Shown here piece after piece: positions 10,400-21,374 of a DNA stretch of 64,000 bases. Source of the DNA: Rhizomys pruinosus. Lineage: Eukaryota; Chordata; Mammalia; Rodentia; Spalacidae. The DNA lies in the NCBI GenBank assembly GCA_009823505.1, contig VZQC01009558.1, positions 419,442 to 483,441 on the forward strand, given 5' to 3'. The notes under the pieces were generated by a model. It was not told where the DNA came from. It saw only the letters and a list, made by a program, of their open reading frames with translations, and did not search any database. The first letter of the stretch is position 1. Each line of letters opens with the position of its first letter. The position numbers and the translations under genes were made by a program.

Positions 10400-12700
10400 C
10401 CTCAGTAGGTGGAGAAAAAGGAGAGAGGAGTACAGAACCCAGGGATGGGTGTTAGATTACAGCAACAGGAGGTGGAGAAACAGGAGATAGAGGCAGAGAA
10501 CCCAGGGACGGGTGTTAGCGTACACCCACAGCAGGTGGAGAAACAGGAGAGTAGTGGGGAACCCAGGGATGGGTGTTAGAGTACAGCCACAGGAGGTGGA
10601 GGAACAGGAGAGAGGAGCGGAGAACCCAGGGACGGGTGTTAGAGTACAGCCACAGGAGGTGGACAAACAGGAGATAGGAGTGGAGAACCCAGGGACGAGT
10701 GTTAGAATACAGCCACAGGAGGTGGAGAAACAGGAGAGAGGAGCGGAGAACCCAGGGATGGGTGTTAGAGTACAGCCACAGGAGGTGGAGAAACAGGAGA
10801 GGAGCAGAGAACCCAGGGACGGGTGTTAGAGTACAGCCACAGGAGGTGGAGAAACAGGAGAGAGGAGTAGAGAACCCAGGGATGGGTGTTAGAGTACAGC
10901 CACAGGAGATGGAGAAACAGAAGAGAGGAGCAGAGAACCCAGGGATGGGTGTTAGAGTACAGCCACAGTCGGTGGAGAAAAAGGAGAGAGGAGTACAGAA
11001 CCCAAGGATGGGTGTTAGAGTACAGCCACAGGAGGCGGAGAAACAGGAGATAGAAGCAGAGAACCCAGGAACGGGTGTTAGAGTACACCCACAGCAGGGG
11101 GAGAAACAGGAGAGGACTGGGGAACCCAGGGATGGGTGTTATAGTACAGCCACAGGAGGTGGAGAAACAGGAGAGAGGAGCAGAGAACCCAGGGATGGGT
11201 GTTAGAGTACAGCCACAGTAGGTGGAGAAACAGGAGAGAGGAGGAGAGAACCCAGGGATGGGTGTTAGAGTACAGCCACAGGAGGTGGAGAAACAGGAGA
11301 GAGGAGCAGAGAACCCAGGGATGGGTGTTAGAGTACAGCCACAGGAGGTGGAGAAACAGGAGAGAGGAGCAGAGAACCCAGGGATGGGTGTTAGAGTACA
11401 GCCACAGGAGGTGGAGAAACAGGAGAGAGGAGCAGAGAACCCAGGGATGGGTGTTAGAGTACAGCCACAGGAGGTGGAGAAACAGGAGAGAGGAGCAGAG
11501 AACCCAGGGATGGGTGTTAGAGTACAGCCACAGGAGGTGGAGAAACAGGAGAGAGGAGCAGAGAACCCAGGGATGGGTGTTAGAGTACAGCCACAGGAGG
11601 TGGAGAAACAGGAGAGAGGAGCAGAGAACCCAGGGATGGGTGTTAGAGTACAGCCACAGGAGGTGGAGAAACAGGAGAGAGGAGCAGAGAACCCAGGGAT
11701 GGGTGTTAGAGTACAGCCACAGGAGGTGGAGAAACAGGAGAGAGGAGCAGAGAACCCAGGGATGGGTGTTAGAGTACAGCCACAGGAGGTGGAGAAACAG
11801 GAGAGAGGAGCAGAGAACCCAGGGATGGGTGTTAGAGTACAGCCACAGGAGGTGGAGAAACAGGAGAGAGGAGCAGAGAACCCAGGGATGGGTGTTAGAG
11901 TACAGCCACAGGAGGTGGAGAAACAGGAGAGAGGAGCAGAGAACCCAGGGATGGGTGTTAGAGTACAGACACAGGAGGTGGAGAAACAGGAGAGAGGAGC
12001 AGAGAACCCAGGGATGGGTGTCAGAGTACAGCCACAGGAGGTGGAGAAACAGGAGAGAGGAGCAGAGAACCCAGGGATGGGTGTTAGAGTACAGCCACAG
12101 GAGGTGGAGAAACAGGAGAGAGGAGCAGAGAACCCAGGGATGGGTGTTAGAGTACAGCCACAGGAGGTGGAGAAACAGGAGAGAGGAGCAGAGAACCCAG
12201 GGATGGGTGTTAGAGTACAGCCACAGGAGGTGGAGAAACAGGAGAGAGGAGTAGAGAACCCAGGGATGGATGTTAGAGTACAGCCACAGGAGGTGGAGAA
12301 ACAGGAGAGAGGAGCAGAGAACCCAGGGACGGGTGTTAGAGTACAGCCACAGGAGGTGGAGACACAGGAGAGAGGAGCAGATAACCCAGGGACGGTTGTT
12401 AGAGTACAGCCACAGGAGGTGGAGAAACAGAAGAGAGGAGCGGAGAACCCAGGGATGAGTGTTAGAGTTCAACCACAGGAGGTGGAGAAACAGGAGAGAG
12501 GAGTAGAGAACCCAGGGATGGGTGTTAGAGTACAGCCACAGTAGGTGGAGAAAAAGGAGAGAGGAGTACAGAACCCAGGGATGGGTGTTAGAGTACAGCC
12601 ACAGGAGGCGGAGAAACAGGAGATAGAGGCAGAGAACCCAGGGACGGGTGTTAGAGTACACCCACAGCAGGTGGAGAAACAGGAGAGGAGTGGGGAACCC
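10400..12700 (+). repeat. Higher-order cassette repeated three times in the 63-bp array
   Basis: A run of marked units recurs: one with gagaaaaaggagagaggagt, one with agatagaggcagag (agatagaagcagag in one copy), then one with tacacccacagcagg. The tacaccc marker sits at 10,521, 11,084 and 12,657. These spacings of 563 and 1,573 bp are close to 9 and 25 units. The latter two copies also share an otherwise rare gttatagtac unit directly after the markers. Confidence 0.8.
11255..12250 (+). repeat. Homogenised run 2 of the 63-bp array
   Basis: About 16 near-identical units of the gagcag, gggatggg type. The rare changes are acagacac at about 11,968 and gtgtcag at about 12,020. It follows the second copy of the marked cassette. 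Confidence 0.85.
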
Positions 12701-12929
12701 AGGGATGGGTGTTATAGTACAGCCACAGGAGGTGGAGAAACAGGAGAGAGGAGCGGAGAACCCAGGGACGGGTGTTAGAGTACAGCCATAGGAGGTGGAG
12801 AAACAGGAGAGAGGAGTAGAGAACCCAGGGACGGGTGTTTGAGTACAGCCATAGGAGGTGGAGAAACAGGAGAGAGGAGCGGAGAACCCAGGGAGGGGTG
12901 TTAGAGTACAGCCACAGGAGGTGGACAAA

Positions 12930-15080
12930 CAGGAGAGATGAGCAGAGAACCCAGGGATGGGTGTTAGAGTACAGCCACAGGAGGGGGAGAAAGAGGAGAG
13001 GAGCTGGGATCCCAGGGATAAGTGTTAGTGTACAGCCACAGGAGGTGGAGAATCAGGAGAGGAGCGAGAACCCAGGGACGGGTGTTAGAGTACAGCCACA
13101 GGAGGTGGAGAAACAGTAGAGAGGAGCAGAGAACCCAGGGATGGGTGTTAGAGTACCGTCAGAGGAGGTGGAGAAACTGGAGAGAGGATAGGAGAACCCA
13201 GGGATGGGTGTTAGAGTACAACTGCAGGAGGTGAAGAAACAGGAGAGAGGAGTAGAGAACCCAGGGATGGGTGTTAGAGTACACCCACAGGATGTGGAGA
13301 AACAGGAGAGAGGAGCGGAGAACCCAGGGATGGGTGTTAGAGTACAGCCACAGGAGGTGGAGAAACAGGAGAGAGGAGCAGAGAACCCAGGGATGGGTGT
13401 TAGAGTACAGCCACAGGAGGTGGAGAAACAGGAGAGAGGAGCAGAGAACCCAGGGATGGGTGTTAGAGTACAGCCACAGGAGGTGGAGAAACAGGAGAGA
13501 GGAGCGGAGAACCCAGGGATGGGTGTTAGAGTACAGCCACAGGAGGTGGAGAAACAGGAGAGAGGAGCAGAGAACCCAGGGATGGGTGTCAGAGTACAGC
13601 CACAGGAGGTGGAGAAACAGGAGAGAGGAGCGGAGAACCCAGGGATGGGTGTTAGAGTACAGCCACAGGAGGTGGAGAAACAGGAGAGAGGAGCAGAGAA
13701 CCCAGGGATGGGTGTTAGAGTACAGCCACAGGAGGTGGAGAAACAGGAGAGAGGAGCAGAGAACCCAGGGATGGGTGTTAGAGTACAGCCACAGGAGGTG
13801 GAGAAACAGGAGAGAGGAGCAGAGAACCCAGGGATGGGTGTTAGAGTACAGCCACAGGAGGTGGAGAAACAGGAGAGAGGAGCAGAGAACCCAGGGATGG
13901 GTGTTAGAGTACAGCCACAGGAGGTGGAGAAACAGGAGAGAGGAGCAGAGAACCCAGGGATGGGTGTTAGAGTACAGCCACAGGAGGTGGAGAAACAGGA
14001 GAGAGGAGCAGAGAACCCAGGGATGGGTGTTAGAGTACAGCCACAGGAGGTGGAGAAACAGGAGAGAGGAGCAGAGAACCCAGGGATGGGTGTTAGAGTA
14101 CAGCCACAGGAGGTGGAGAAACAGGAGAGAGGAGCAGAGAACCCAGGGATGGGTGTTAGAGTACAGCCACAGGAGGTGGAGAAACAGGAGAGAGGAGCAG
14201 AGAACCCAGGGATGGGTGTTAGAGTACAGCCACAGGAGGTGGAGAAACAGGAGAGAGGAGCAGAGAACCCAGGGATGGGTGTTAGAGTACAGCCACAGGA
14301 GGTGGAGAAACAGGAGAGAGGAGCAGAGAACCCAGGGATGGGTGTTAGAGTACAGCCACAGGAGGTGGAGAAACAGGAGAGAGGAGCAGAGAACCCAGGG
14401 ATGGGTGTTAGAGTACAGCCACAGGAGGTGGAGAAACAGGAGAGAGGAGCAGAGAACCCAGGGATGGGTGTTAGAGTACAGCCACAGGAGGTGGAGAAAC
14501 AGGAGAGAGGAGCAGAGAACCCAGGGATGGGTGTTAGAGTACAGCCACAGGAGGTGGAGAAACAGGAGAGAGGAGCAGAGAACCCAGGGATGGGTGTTAG
14601 AGTACAGCCACAGGAGGTGGAGAAACAGGAGAGAGGAGCAGAGAACCCAGGGATGGGTGTTAGAGTACAGCCACAGGAGGTGGAGAAACAGGAGAGATGA
14701 GCAGAGAACCCAGGGATGGGTGTTAGAGTACAGCCACAGGAGGGGGAGAAACAGGAGAGGAGCTGGGATCCCAGGGATAAGTGTTAGAGTACAGCCACAG
14801 GAGGTGGAGAATCAGGAGAGGAGCGGAGAACCCAGGGACGGGTGTTAGAGTACAGCCACAGGAGGTGGAGAAACAGGAGAGAGGAGCAGAGAACCCAGGG
14901 ATGGGTGTTAGAGTACCGCCAGAGGAGGTGGAGAAACAGGAGAGAGGATCGGAGAACCCAGGGATGGGTGTTAGAGTACAACTGCAGGAGGTGGAGAAAC
15001 AGGAGAGAGGAGTAGAGAACCCAGGGATGGGTGTTAGAGTACACCCACAGGATGTGGAGAAACAGGAGAGAGGAGCGGAG
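12930..15080 (+). repeat. 1,760-bp higher-order duplication in the 63-bp array
   Basis: A distinctive series of marked units occurs twice: gatgagcagag, aggagctgggatcccaggg, gaatcaggagaggagc, gagtaccg, actgcagg and cacccacaggatg. It lies at about 12,930-13,320 and 14,690-15,080. The actgcagg marker is at 13,221 and 14,981, a distance of 1,760 bp. Homogenised run 3 lies between the two series. Confidence 0.85.
13320..14690 (+). repeat. Homogenised run 3 of the 63-bp array
   Basis: About 22 near-identical units of the same sequence type as runs 1 and 2. The run is bounded on both sides by the same series of marked variant units. Confidence 0.85.
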
Positions 15081-15776
15081 AACCCAGGGATGGGTGTTAG
15101 AGTACAGCCACAGGAGGTGGAGAAACAGGAGAGAGGAGCAGATAACCCAGGGACGGGTGTTAGAGTACAGCCAAAGTAGGTGGAGAAACAGGAGAGAGGA
15201 GTGGAGAACCCAGGGATGGGTGTTAGAATACAGCCACAGGAGGTGGAGAAACAGGAGAGAGGAGTAGAGAACCCAGGGATGGATGTTAGAGTACAGACAC
15301 AGGAGGTGGAGAAACAGGAGAGATGAGTGGAGAACCCAGGGATGGGTGTTAGAGTACAGCCACAGCAGGTGGAGAAACAGGAGAGAGGAGCGGAGAACCC
15401 AGGGATGGGTGTTAGAGTACCGCCACAGGAGGTGGAGAAACAGGAGAGAGGAGCGGAGAACCCAGGGATGGGTGTTAGAGTACCGCCACAGGAGGTGGAG
15501 AAACAGGAGAGAGGATCGGAGAACCCAGGCATGGGTGTTAGAGTACAGCCACAGGAGGTGGAGAAACAGGAGAGAGGAGCGGAGAACCCAGGGATGGGTG
15601 TTAGAGTACAGCCACAGGAGGTGGAGAAACAGGAGAGGGGCAGAGAACCCAGGGACGGGTGTTAGAGTTCAGCCACAGGAGGTAGAGAAACAGGAGAGAG
15701 GAGCGGAGAACCCAGGGATGGGTGTTAGAGTACAGCCACAGGTGGTGGAGAAACAGGAGGAGCAGAGAACCCAGGG

Positions 15777-15875
15777 TCACACCGCCCGTAGTCATAGCAG
15801 TTAGAAGGCTGAGATTGAAGGATTTCCACAAGTTCAAGGCTACAGAGTGAGAACACCATCTCAAACAAACACTGC
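15777..15875 (+). mobile_element. Old B1-like fragment at the array's right edge
   Basis: ttagaaggctgagattgaag, cacaagttcaaggctacaga and gtgagaacaccatctcaaac follow the 3' half of a 7SL-derived SINE ending in an A/C-rich tail. The array stops abruptly at its start. Confidence 0.5.
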
Positions 15876-15980
15876 CAAATAATAGGTGAATGGAACATAG
15901 ATGAATGTACTAGATAGCCCATAGATAAATAGGTAGGCAACCCAATTATGTTAATTATCACTTTGAATGTCAATGTTTTA

Positions 15981-16061
15981 TTTTTTTAATTTTTAATTTG
16001 TAATTTTTTTATGTATATGAGTGTACTGTCTGCATGTAGGTTGGTGCACCTGTATCATGCA
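15981..16061 (-). mobile_element. B2 SINE, truncated, inside old L1
   Basis: A tail of T/A bases leads to atgtatatgagtgtactgtc, tgcatgtaggttggtgcacc and tgtatcatgca. The host sequence gaatgtcaat appears on both sides (15,965 and 16,062), a probable target-site duplication. Confidence 0.75.
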
Positions 16062-16424
16062 GAATGTCAATATTTTATATGCACCAATTAAAAACAGAGT
16101 ACAGCGATTGGCAGATGGATTAAAAATGGTGCAAACGTATGCTGTCCACCAAACGCCTACTCTGGATATAAAGGAATAACCAGGTTAGAAGCAAGCAGAT
16201 GAAGACACGTATTTCATCTATTTCATCCTAATTCTAGTTAAAAGAATATAAGTGGCTCTCCATCGATTTCAGACAAGTAGACATCAGAAGAGTGCAGTGG
16301 GCAGGGATGGACAGGGACCAAGTCTTCAAGACAGTTAACTGTCTTTAGTCTGTCTTTCACAGCAGAATGCTAAGGCATGCAACGTAAAAGCATGGATCTG
16401 TGAGGACAGAAGGATCCACTATTT

Positions 16425-16581
16425 TTTTTTTTTTTTTGGCCTTTTCGAGACAGGGTCTCCCTGTGGCCCCAGCTGTCCTGGAACTCACTCTGTAGAACAG
16501 GCTGTCCTCGAACTCACAAAGATCTGCCTGCCTCTGCCTCCCAAGTGCTAGGATTAAAGGCATGCGCCACCACACCCGACT
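16425..16581 (-). mobile_element. B1 SINE with 13-bp target-site duplication
   Basis: Full-length B1 in reverse: poly-T, then cttttcgagacagggtctcc and the classic B1 body, ending caccacacccgact. ggatccactattt occurs directly before (16,412-16,424) and after (16,582-16,594) the element. A perfect duplication and few substitutions indicate a fairly recent insertion into the old L1. Confidence 0.92.
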
Positions 16582-16939
16582 GGATCCACTATTTACTACA
16601 GTTGGACATCAAAACTCTAAGAACTGTCAATTTCAGGACTTACTATAAGTCTAGAGGAATCTAGAGCAGGATAGTCACAAAGGGAAGACACTTGACCAAC
16701 AGACTGGAACAGAGGGCTGAGGCTAGGTGGACACAGAGCTGGCTGATGTTCGACAAGGAGCAAGAGGAACACTGGAGAAAACACATTAGAAGGATGTGTG
16801 GGCACAGATCTTACCCACTGTACAAAATTAATATAAATGTATCAAAGACCTATAGAAAAATGCAAAAGCAGGAAAGCCCTAAATAGCACAGTCAGGCATC
16901 AGTGGATAGTAGGTGTGATTTTTTTTCTGCTTTCCTCTT

Positions 16940-17335
16940 TTTACTGAAGTTTTGTGTATTTCATACAGAACATCCTTTTTTTTTCTTTTTGAGACAGGAT
17001 CTCCCTGTAGCCCCAGCTGGCCTAGAACTCGATAGTATACCAGGCTGGCCTTGAACTCACAGAGATCTGTCTTCCTCTTTTTCCTGAGTGCTGGGATTAA
17101 AGGCCACCATGCCCGCTCATACAGAACAATTTAATCATCTTTGTAGCCCACCCCCTCCCCATGGGCACCCTCCCGTAAGCCCTTCCCACCAGAATTCATA
17201 CATTCTGTCACTTATATCAGGGCCTGTTATGTCAAGTTAGTGGTCCCAGATGTCCTCAATGCAAGTTCACCCACTGGGGTCTAGTTAGTAAAAGGATAAG
17301 ACATACAGAGTTGTTGTTAATGCTCAGTCTACTCC
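16940..17335 (-). mobile_element. LINE-1 3'-end sequence, minus strand
   Basis: ttactgaagttttgtgtatt, then tcatacagaac, is the reverse of an L1 3' end; a close relative lies at 28,130-28,780. The C-rich stretch caccccctccccatgggcac on the + strand fits the purine-rich L1 3' UTR. A B1 splits it. Confidence 0.6.
16973..17117 (-). mobile_element. B1 SINE inside the L1 3' end
   Basis: Poly-T, then gagacaggatctccctgtag and the B1 body. The host target catacagaaca is repeated at 16,962-16,972 and 17,118-17,128. Confidence 0.9.
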
Positions 17336-18798
17336 TGGCTTGTACTGGACTCCCTGTTACAGATTTGGATTAAATGAACATAGACAAGTAGTGGGTTACC
17401 TCTGGCTACTGAAAGATGTACTTTATGCTTCTCTGTATCATATAAGTGTTACTTTTGATATTTTATTTGACCTAGCAAGATAATTTGGCTTAAAAGAAGC
17501 TAGGTTCTACCTCCCTGAACCAGCTGCATGCAGTCCAGAAGGAGACAGTTTAGATGGGTTTGGTAATTCCTATCAGCTTATTTCCTGTCTTTAGGTATGT
17601 GATATAACTCCTGCCTTTCTGGGAGAACTATAAATCAGGAAAGGGGGGTCTGGGAAAGAAAGAGACTGTTCCTGTTTGTAGTAAATTGTAGTAAACAGTT
17701 TCCTGAAATTATTTAATTCTCTCTCGTGGGCTATGCCTGCTCAACCTATGGTGTTAAAGCTCTCTTCCAGTCATTGTTATACAAGGCTGCTTGAGCTTTT
17801 GTCCAAGCCTTATCTAAAATATTATTCAGTAATTAAAGTATCAGGCCTTTCTGGATGGTTAATGACCATACTTAATGCCCATACCAATTCGGCATAGTGA
17901 CTTAAGGGATAACTTTGTTCCTTGCCCTCTGAGGTCAACTGAGTCCTAGGGGACTATGTATGGGGGCATCTCTTGAAATGTCCTGCAAACGTGAGTCACC
18001 AGTCTTCTTGTGCAGGGAGGTCATGGAGATCTGCTAATGGGACTCTAGCCAGTGTCCAGTCCATAAAGAGGAAAGTCCTCTCATGCTTCAAAAAGGGAAG
18101 CCTGGTCCAGCAAGACCTGACTTTGTCCTAGCATGGATGGAACTGGTAAATGAAAAGCCAAAAGGAGCCAGGGGCTCCCCCCATCCCCCCCAAAAAACCC
18201 AGGTGACCCCTGAGGACCAGATCCTCAACTGACCTTGAGAAAACAAAAATCTTGGTTAATCTGGGCTAAGTGTGGCCTTAAACATCCAAAAGGAAAATAT
18301 AACCAGAAATAAATAATCAGTAAGTCCTGAGAATTTGTACTTCAGGTATAAAACTTCAGATCTTAGTAAAAAGACAAAAAGTAGCTAGTTTCTTGAGTTT
18401 CTTAGCAGCCTGGTCTGTGCCAAAGGCTGGGGATGCCAAAAACTGTGCCTTCCCTGGGCCTCAGAGTAGGGATCTAGACAGCATAATCCCCATGGCTGTA
18501 TCCCCAAATTGGGCCCCTAAGTACCCTTAGGCCTCATCCCTCATCCTGGTAATAGCTCGCTGTGGTATCTGGTGCTTGCAATATCATATCCAACAACTCA
18601 CCCGTACCAGTTTTAATCAATTTTTGTTTGCTCTCCCTTAAGACAAATACAAATTCATCCCTGCTGACAATGGTTACACCCAGGTGTAGGGCATCTCACC
18701 CTCTTGTGTCATTAACCCCCTCTTCATCGTCCCCCATCAGCATGAAGCATCTCGAACAAATACGTCACCCCCTATCCTTATGATACAAAAGGGTGGAA
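17336..18798 (+). other. Unassigned; possible decayed retroviral internal region
   Basis: No reading frame or retroviral domain survives. The only reason to suspect proviral origin is position: it runs up to a polypurine tract and an LTR-like sequence. The ORF at 18,562-18,783 has no recognisable domain. Confidence 0.25.
18787..18798 (+). promoter_or_regulatory. Probable retroviral polypurine tract
   Basis: aaaagggtggaa lies immediately before the TG that opens the LTR-like element. Retroviruses place a short purine run at this position to prime plus-strand DNA. One T interrupts it. Confidence 0.5.
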
Positions 18799-19261
18799 TG
18801 TAAGGTTGTAGCCTACCTAAGTCAGGAACTTCAGGAGACCAACTGAGGAAGAGGTTCTGAGAAACAATTATCCTGGACTGCATTCCTGCAACCTGAGAAA
18901 TGTTGCCGCAACATCCTGTGATGCTCTCACTGGAGACCAGAACCAGGCCGCAGTCTCTCTTGAGATGCTCCTAGTGATACCAGTCACAGATCCCCGTTTC
19001 CCTCAAGATGCTTCTACTGATTCCAGCCACAGACCCACCTACGCCCATTCCCCAATCTCCTTGCCCCTACTTCCTTGAAAACTCACTTCCTTGTGTGCCT
19101 GGGTATAAAACTGCCATTTGGGGTATATTCTGTCACTGGTCATCCTAGTCCCAACACAGGTGGGCCTCCACCATGCCTAAAATAAACCCGACTTCCTTTT
19201 CATTGGAGTCCTGACGTTTTATCCTCTCTGCGCTGTCTCCCCTCAAAATGAACCTAATACA
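18799..19261 (+). mobile_element. Probable endogenous retrovirus LTR (3' or solo)
   Basis: About 463 bp opening with TG and closing with CA. In LTR order it has a TATA-like gggtataaaa at 19,101-19,110 and a poly(A) signal aataaa at about 19,181, followed by a T/C-rich U5-like part. A polypurine tract directly precedes it. The overall plan resembles a class I (gammaretrovirus-like) LTR, but I cannot name the family. No second LTR is visible in the window. Confidence 0.55.
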
Positions 19262-19840
19262 TTTGGCCAGGGATGTGACCGCCTTGGTTTTTTCCTAAGA
19301 TCTGTGACCTCTCCAGCTATGTGTATCCGGCTAGGGTTATAGTACCACACATGAGTTTCCTTCCATTGAGTGGGCTTTAAATCCAGTTAGGTACCTGTTG
19401 ATTACCCCCAAGAGAAAAGTGCCACTGCTGCATCCATGTCACTTGCAGTGCTGGTCACTGATGTGGCTATTAGGCCTTGAAGCTGGGGTTGCAGCATCGA
19501 TTGATGCTCTCCTTTAGCAGCTTGCATAGTGCCCTCCAAAGCTGTGAGAGCTAGCCCCCCAGATTCAGCTCCATTGCTCCAAATCCTGTGCCTGAAGTAT
19601 GTCCTGTCTGCAGCAATAGGGTCTTAACCTTCAAGTTCTGGGAGGCAATCAAAGGCTGTGGCAATAGGCTGTAATTTGGGAGTCTCTTGGATTGTCCTGG
19701 CCAACAACTCAGAAGAAAGTTTCTCCTGTCTGGTGTTGTTTCTTGTTATGTAGCCATCAGCTACTCACATAGACCCATGTAGAAATGTTGTATGTGTAAT
19801 TTGTCAGTAGGAATCCTAATAGGATTCCATCTGGGTTTTT
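19262..19840. mobile_element. L1-associated noncoding block (Lx-like)
   Basis: Shares ordered landmarks with 47,255-47,690 and 58,720-59,165: gagtttccttccattgagtg, gttgattaccccc, agtgccactgctgca, cctgaagtatgtcctgtctg and gggagtctcttggattgtcc. I know closely similar sequence as a common muroid repeat found with L1s, so LINE-1-derived noncoding sequence is likely. Exact family uncertain. Confidence 0.5.
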
Positions 19841-19854
19841 TTTATTCATTTACT

Positions 19855-20085
19855 TATGTAAAATTTTTTATTTATTTTTATTTTATGCATATGAATGTAT
19901 TGCTTGCATGTATGTGAGTGCACCCATATCATGCAATGACCATGGAGAGCAGAAGAAGGCATCAGATCCCCTGGAACTGGACTTATGGATTGCTGTTAGC
20001 TACCATGTGGGTGCTGGGAATCAAACCCTGGTCCTCTGCAAGATCACCCACTGCTCTTAACCACTGAGCCACCTCTCCAGCCCTG
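19855..20085 (-). mobile_element. B2 SINE
   Basis: atgcatatgaatgtattgct, gtgagtgcacccatatcatg, cagatcccctggaactggac and accatgtgggtgctgggaat lead to ccacctctccagccc. Full-length B2 in reverse, without the 17-nt internal duplication seen in other copies here. Confidence 0.88.
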
Positions 20086-20398
20086 CCTCTGGTTTTTATA
20101 CTAGCTAGGCACTATTTATCTCTCTTTTCCACGTCTACCCCTCCCTCCATGCCCTCCCCATTTAAAGTGTCCCCCTTCCCCCCTCGATAGTACCTGTCTC
20201 CTATGGTCCTGCCTCTCACGAGCTCCTTCACCTTTATCCTGGTAGTTTCTTGTATAACCCTCCCCTCCCCCACCCACTTAAACACCCCACTTTACCCATT
20301 TCTCCCTTGGTAATACCTGTCTCCTACTGTTCTCTCAGTTTTCTTCTTTCCCTTCACCTCCCTGGTCAGTTTCCATGTTCCTGGTTTCTGCAGTTACA
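20086..20398 (-). mobile_element. LINE-1 3' UTR, minus strand
   Basis: C-rich on the + strand (cctccctccatgccctcccc, cccctcccccacccactt), hence purine-rich on the L1 sense strand as rodent L1 3' UTRs are. It directly continues the ORF2 C-terminus to the right. Confidence 0.6.
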
Positions 20399-20805
20399 TC
20401 AGGATACATACTTACATAAAGGATATGGTGCTAGGATCCACAAATGAAGGAGAACATATGTCATTTGTTTTTCTGAGTCTGTTACTTCACTCAGTATAAC
20501 AGTTTCTAGTTCTGTCCATTTACCTGCAAATTTCATTATTTCATCTTTCTTTACTGCTGAGTAGAACTCCTTGTATAAATGTACCACATTTTCTTTATCC
20601 ACTTGTCAGTCGAGGGACACTCAGGTTGCTTCCATCTCTTCACTATTGTGAACAGAGCAGCAATAAACATGGATGTGCAAGTATCTCTGCAACAGGATGA
20701 GTCCTTTGGGTATATGCCAAGGAGTGGTATAACCCAGTCATATGGTAGGTTCATTTTTAGTCTTTAAAGACTTCTTTCTCCACACTGCTTTCTTTTCTTT
20801 TTTTT

Positions 20806-21026
20806 TTTTTTATGTATGAATGTGCTGTCTGCATGTAGGTTTTTGCACCCGTGGCTGTGCAATGCGCGCGAGGTCAGAAGAGGGTGTCGGATTCCCCTGG
20901 ACTGGAGTTCTCCTGAATGGAGTTCTGACAGCGTTCTGTCAGCGTCCAGTGGGTGCTGGGGATCGAACCCCGTCCTCTGCAAGAGCCAGTCGGCGCTCTA
21001 ACTTGTCTAGTGCCATCTCTCCAGCC
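20806..21026 (-). mobile_element. B2 SINE inside L1, noisy
   Basis: B2 in reverse with a rich CpG content (aatgcgcgcgaggtcagaag). It has a garbled middle in which tctgacagcgttctgtcagc replaces the usual cagatggttctcagc. It carries the 17-nt internal duplication. Confidence 0.85.
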
Positions 21027-21164
21027 CCACACATGCTTTCTATACGGATTGAATGATGGTGTCATTTCCCCCATGCAACAAGTGAATGAATCGAGCATCC
21101 CCCTTTCCTCACATTTCCTCTTCCAGAATTTGCTTCTTCATTTGTTCTATTTTTATATTTATTT

Positions 21165-21318
21165 GTTGTCCTTTCGAAGACAGGATCTCCTGTAGCCCCA
21201 GCTGTCTGAACCCTGGAACTCACTCTGCAGACCAGGTGCTGGCTTGAACTCATCAAAGATCCACCTGCCTGCTGCATCCAAGTGCTAGGATTAAGGTGTG
21301 GCACCACCACAACCGGCC
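21165..21318 (-). mobile_element. B1 SINE, error-rich
   Basis: cctttcgaagacaggatctc, gaactcactctgcagaccag and ccaagtgctaggattaa follow B1 reversed, with small insertions and deletions throughout. Confidence 0.75.
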
Positions 21319-21374
21319 CTTGTTGTTTTAATTTTAAATGTTTTCTTACATATAATCTTGGTTTCTCCTTCCTT

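Larger units (their letters stand above)
5501..15776 (+). repeat. 63-bp minisatellite array, about 163 units
   Basis: Head-to-tail repeats of one 63-bp unit fill 10,276 bp. The unit starts atgggtgttagagtacagcc and continues acaggaggtggagaaacagg, then agagaggagcagagaaccca and ggg. A hand count of this majority unit gives A22 G26 C9 T6, so 48 of 63 bases on the + strand are purines. Many edge units are 61 bp through loss of one GA step; central units are 63 bp and almost identical. Because 63 is divisible by three and the unit lacks stops in some frames, long open frames exist in two frames on the + strand and two on the minus strand. Conservation is at DNA level, third positions included, so I do not read this as a gene. 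I do not recognise the unit as a named satellite. Confidence 0.97.
15876..16905 (+). pseudogene. Old LINE-1 ORF2 remnant, plus strand
   Basis: Two parts of an L1 ORF2 can be recognised. 15,950-16,310 corresponds to the start of the endonuclease region (atatgcaccaattaaaa, gcagatggattaaaaa, atgctgtccacc, tttcagacaagtagac). 16,670-16,900 corresponds to a segment far downstream in ORF2 (gatgttcgacaaggagcaag, then attaatataaatgtatcaaa). The intervening reverse-transcriptase region is missing and reading frames are broken. A B2 and a B1 have inserted later. Confidence 0.6.

Noticed and set aside
5501..15776. CRISPR-like regular repeats
   Set aside because: No unique spacers separate the units; they are contiguous. 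The sequence is mammalian.
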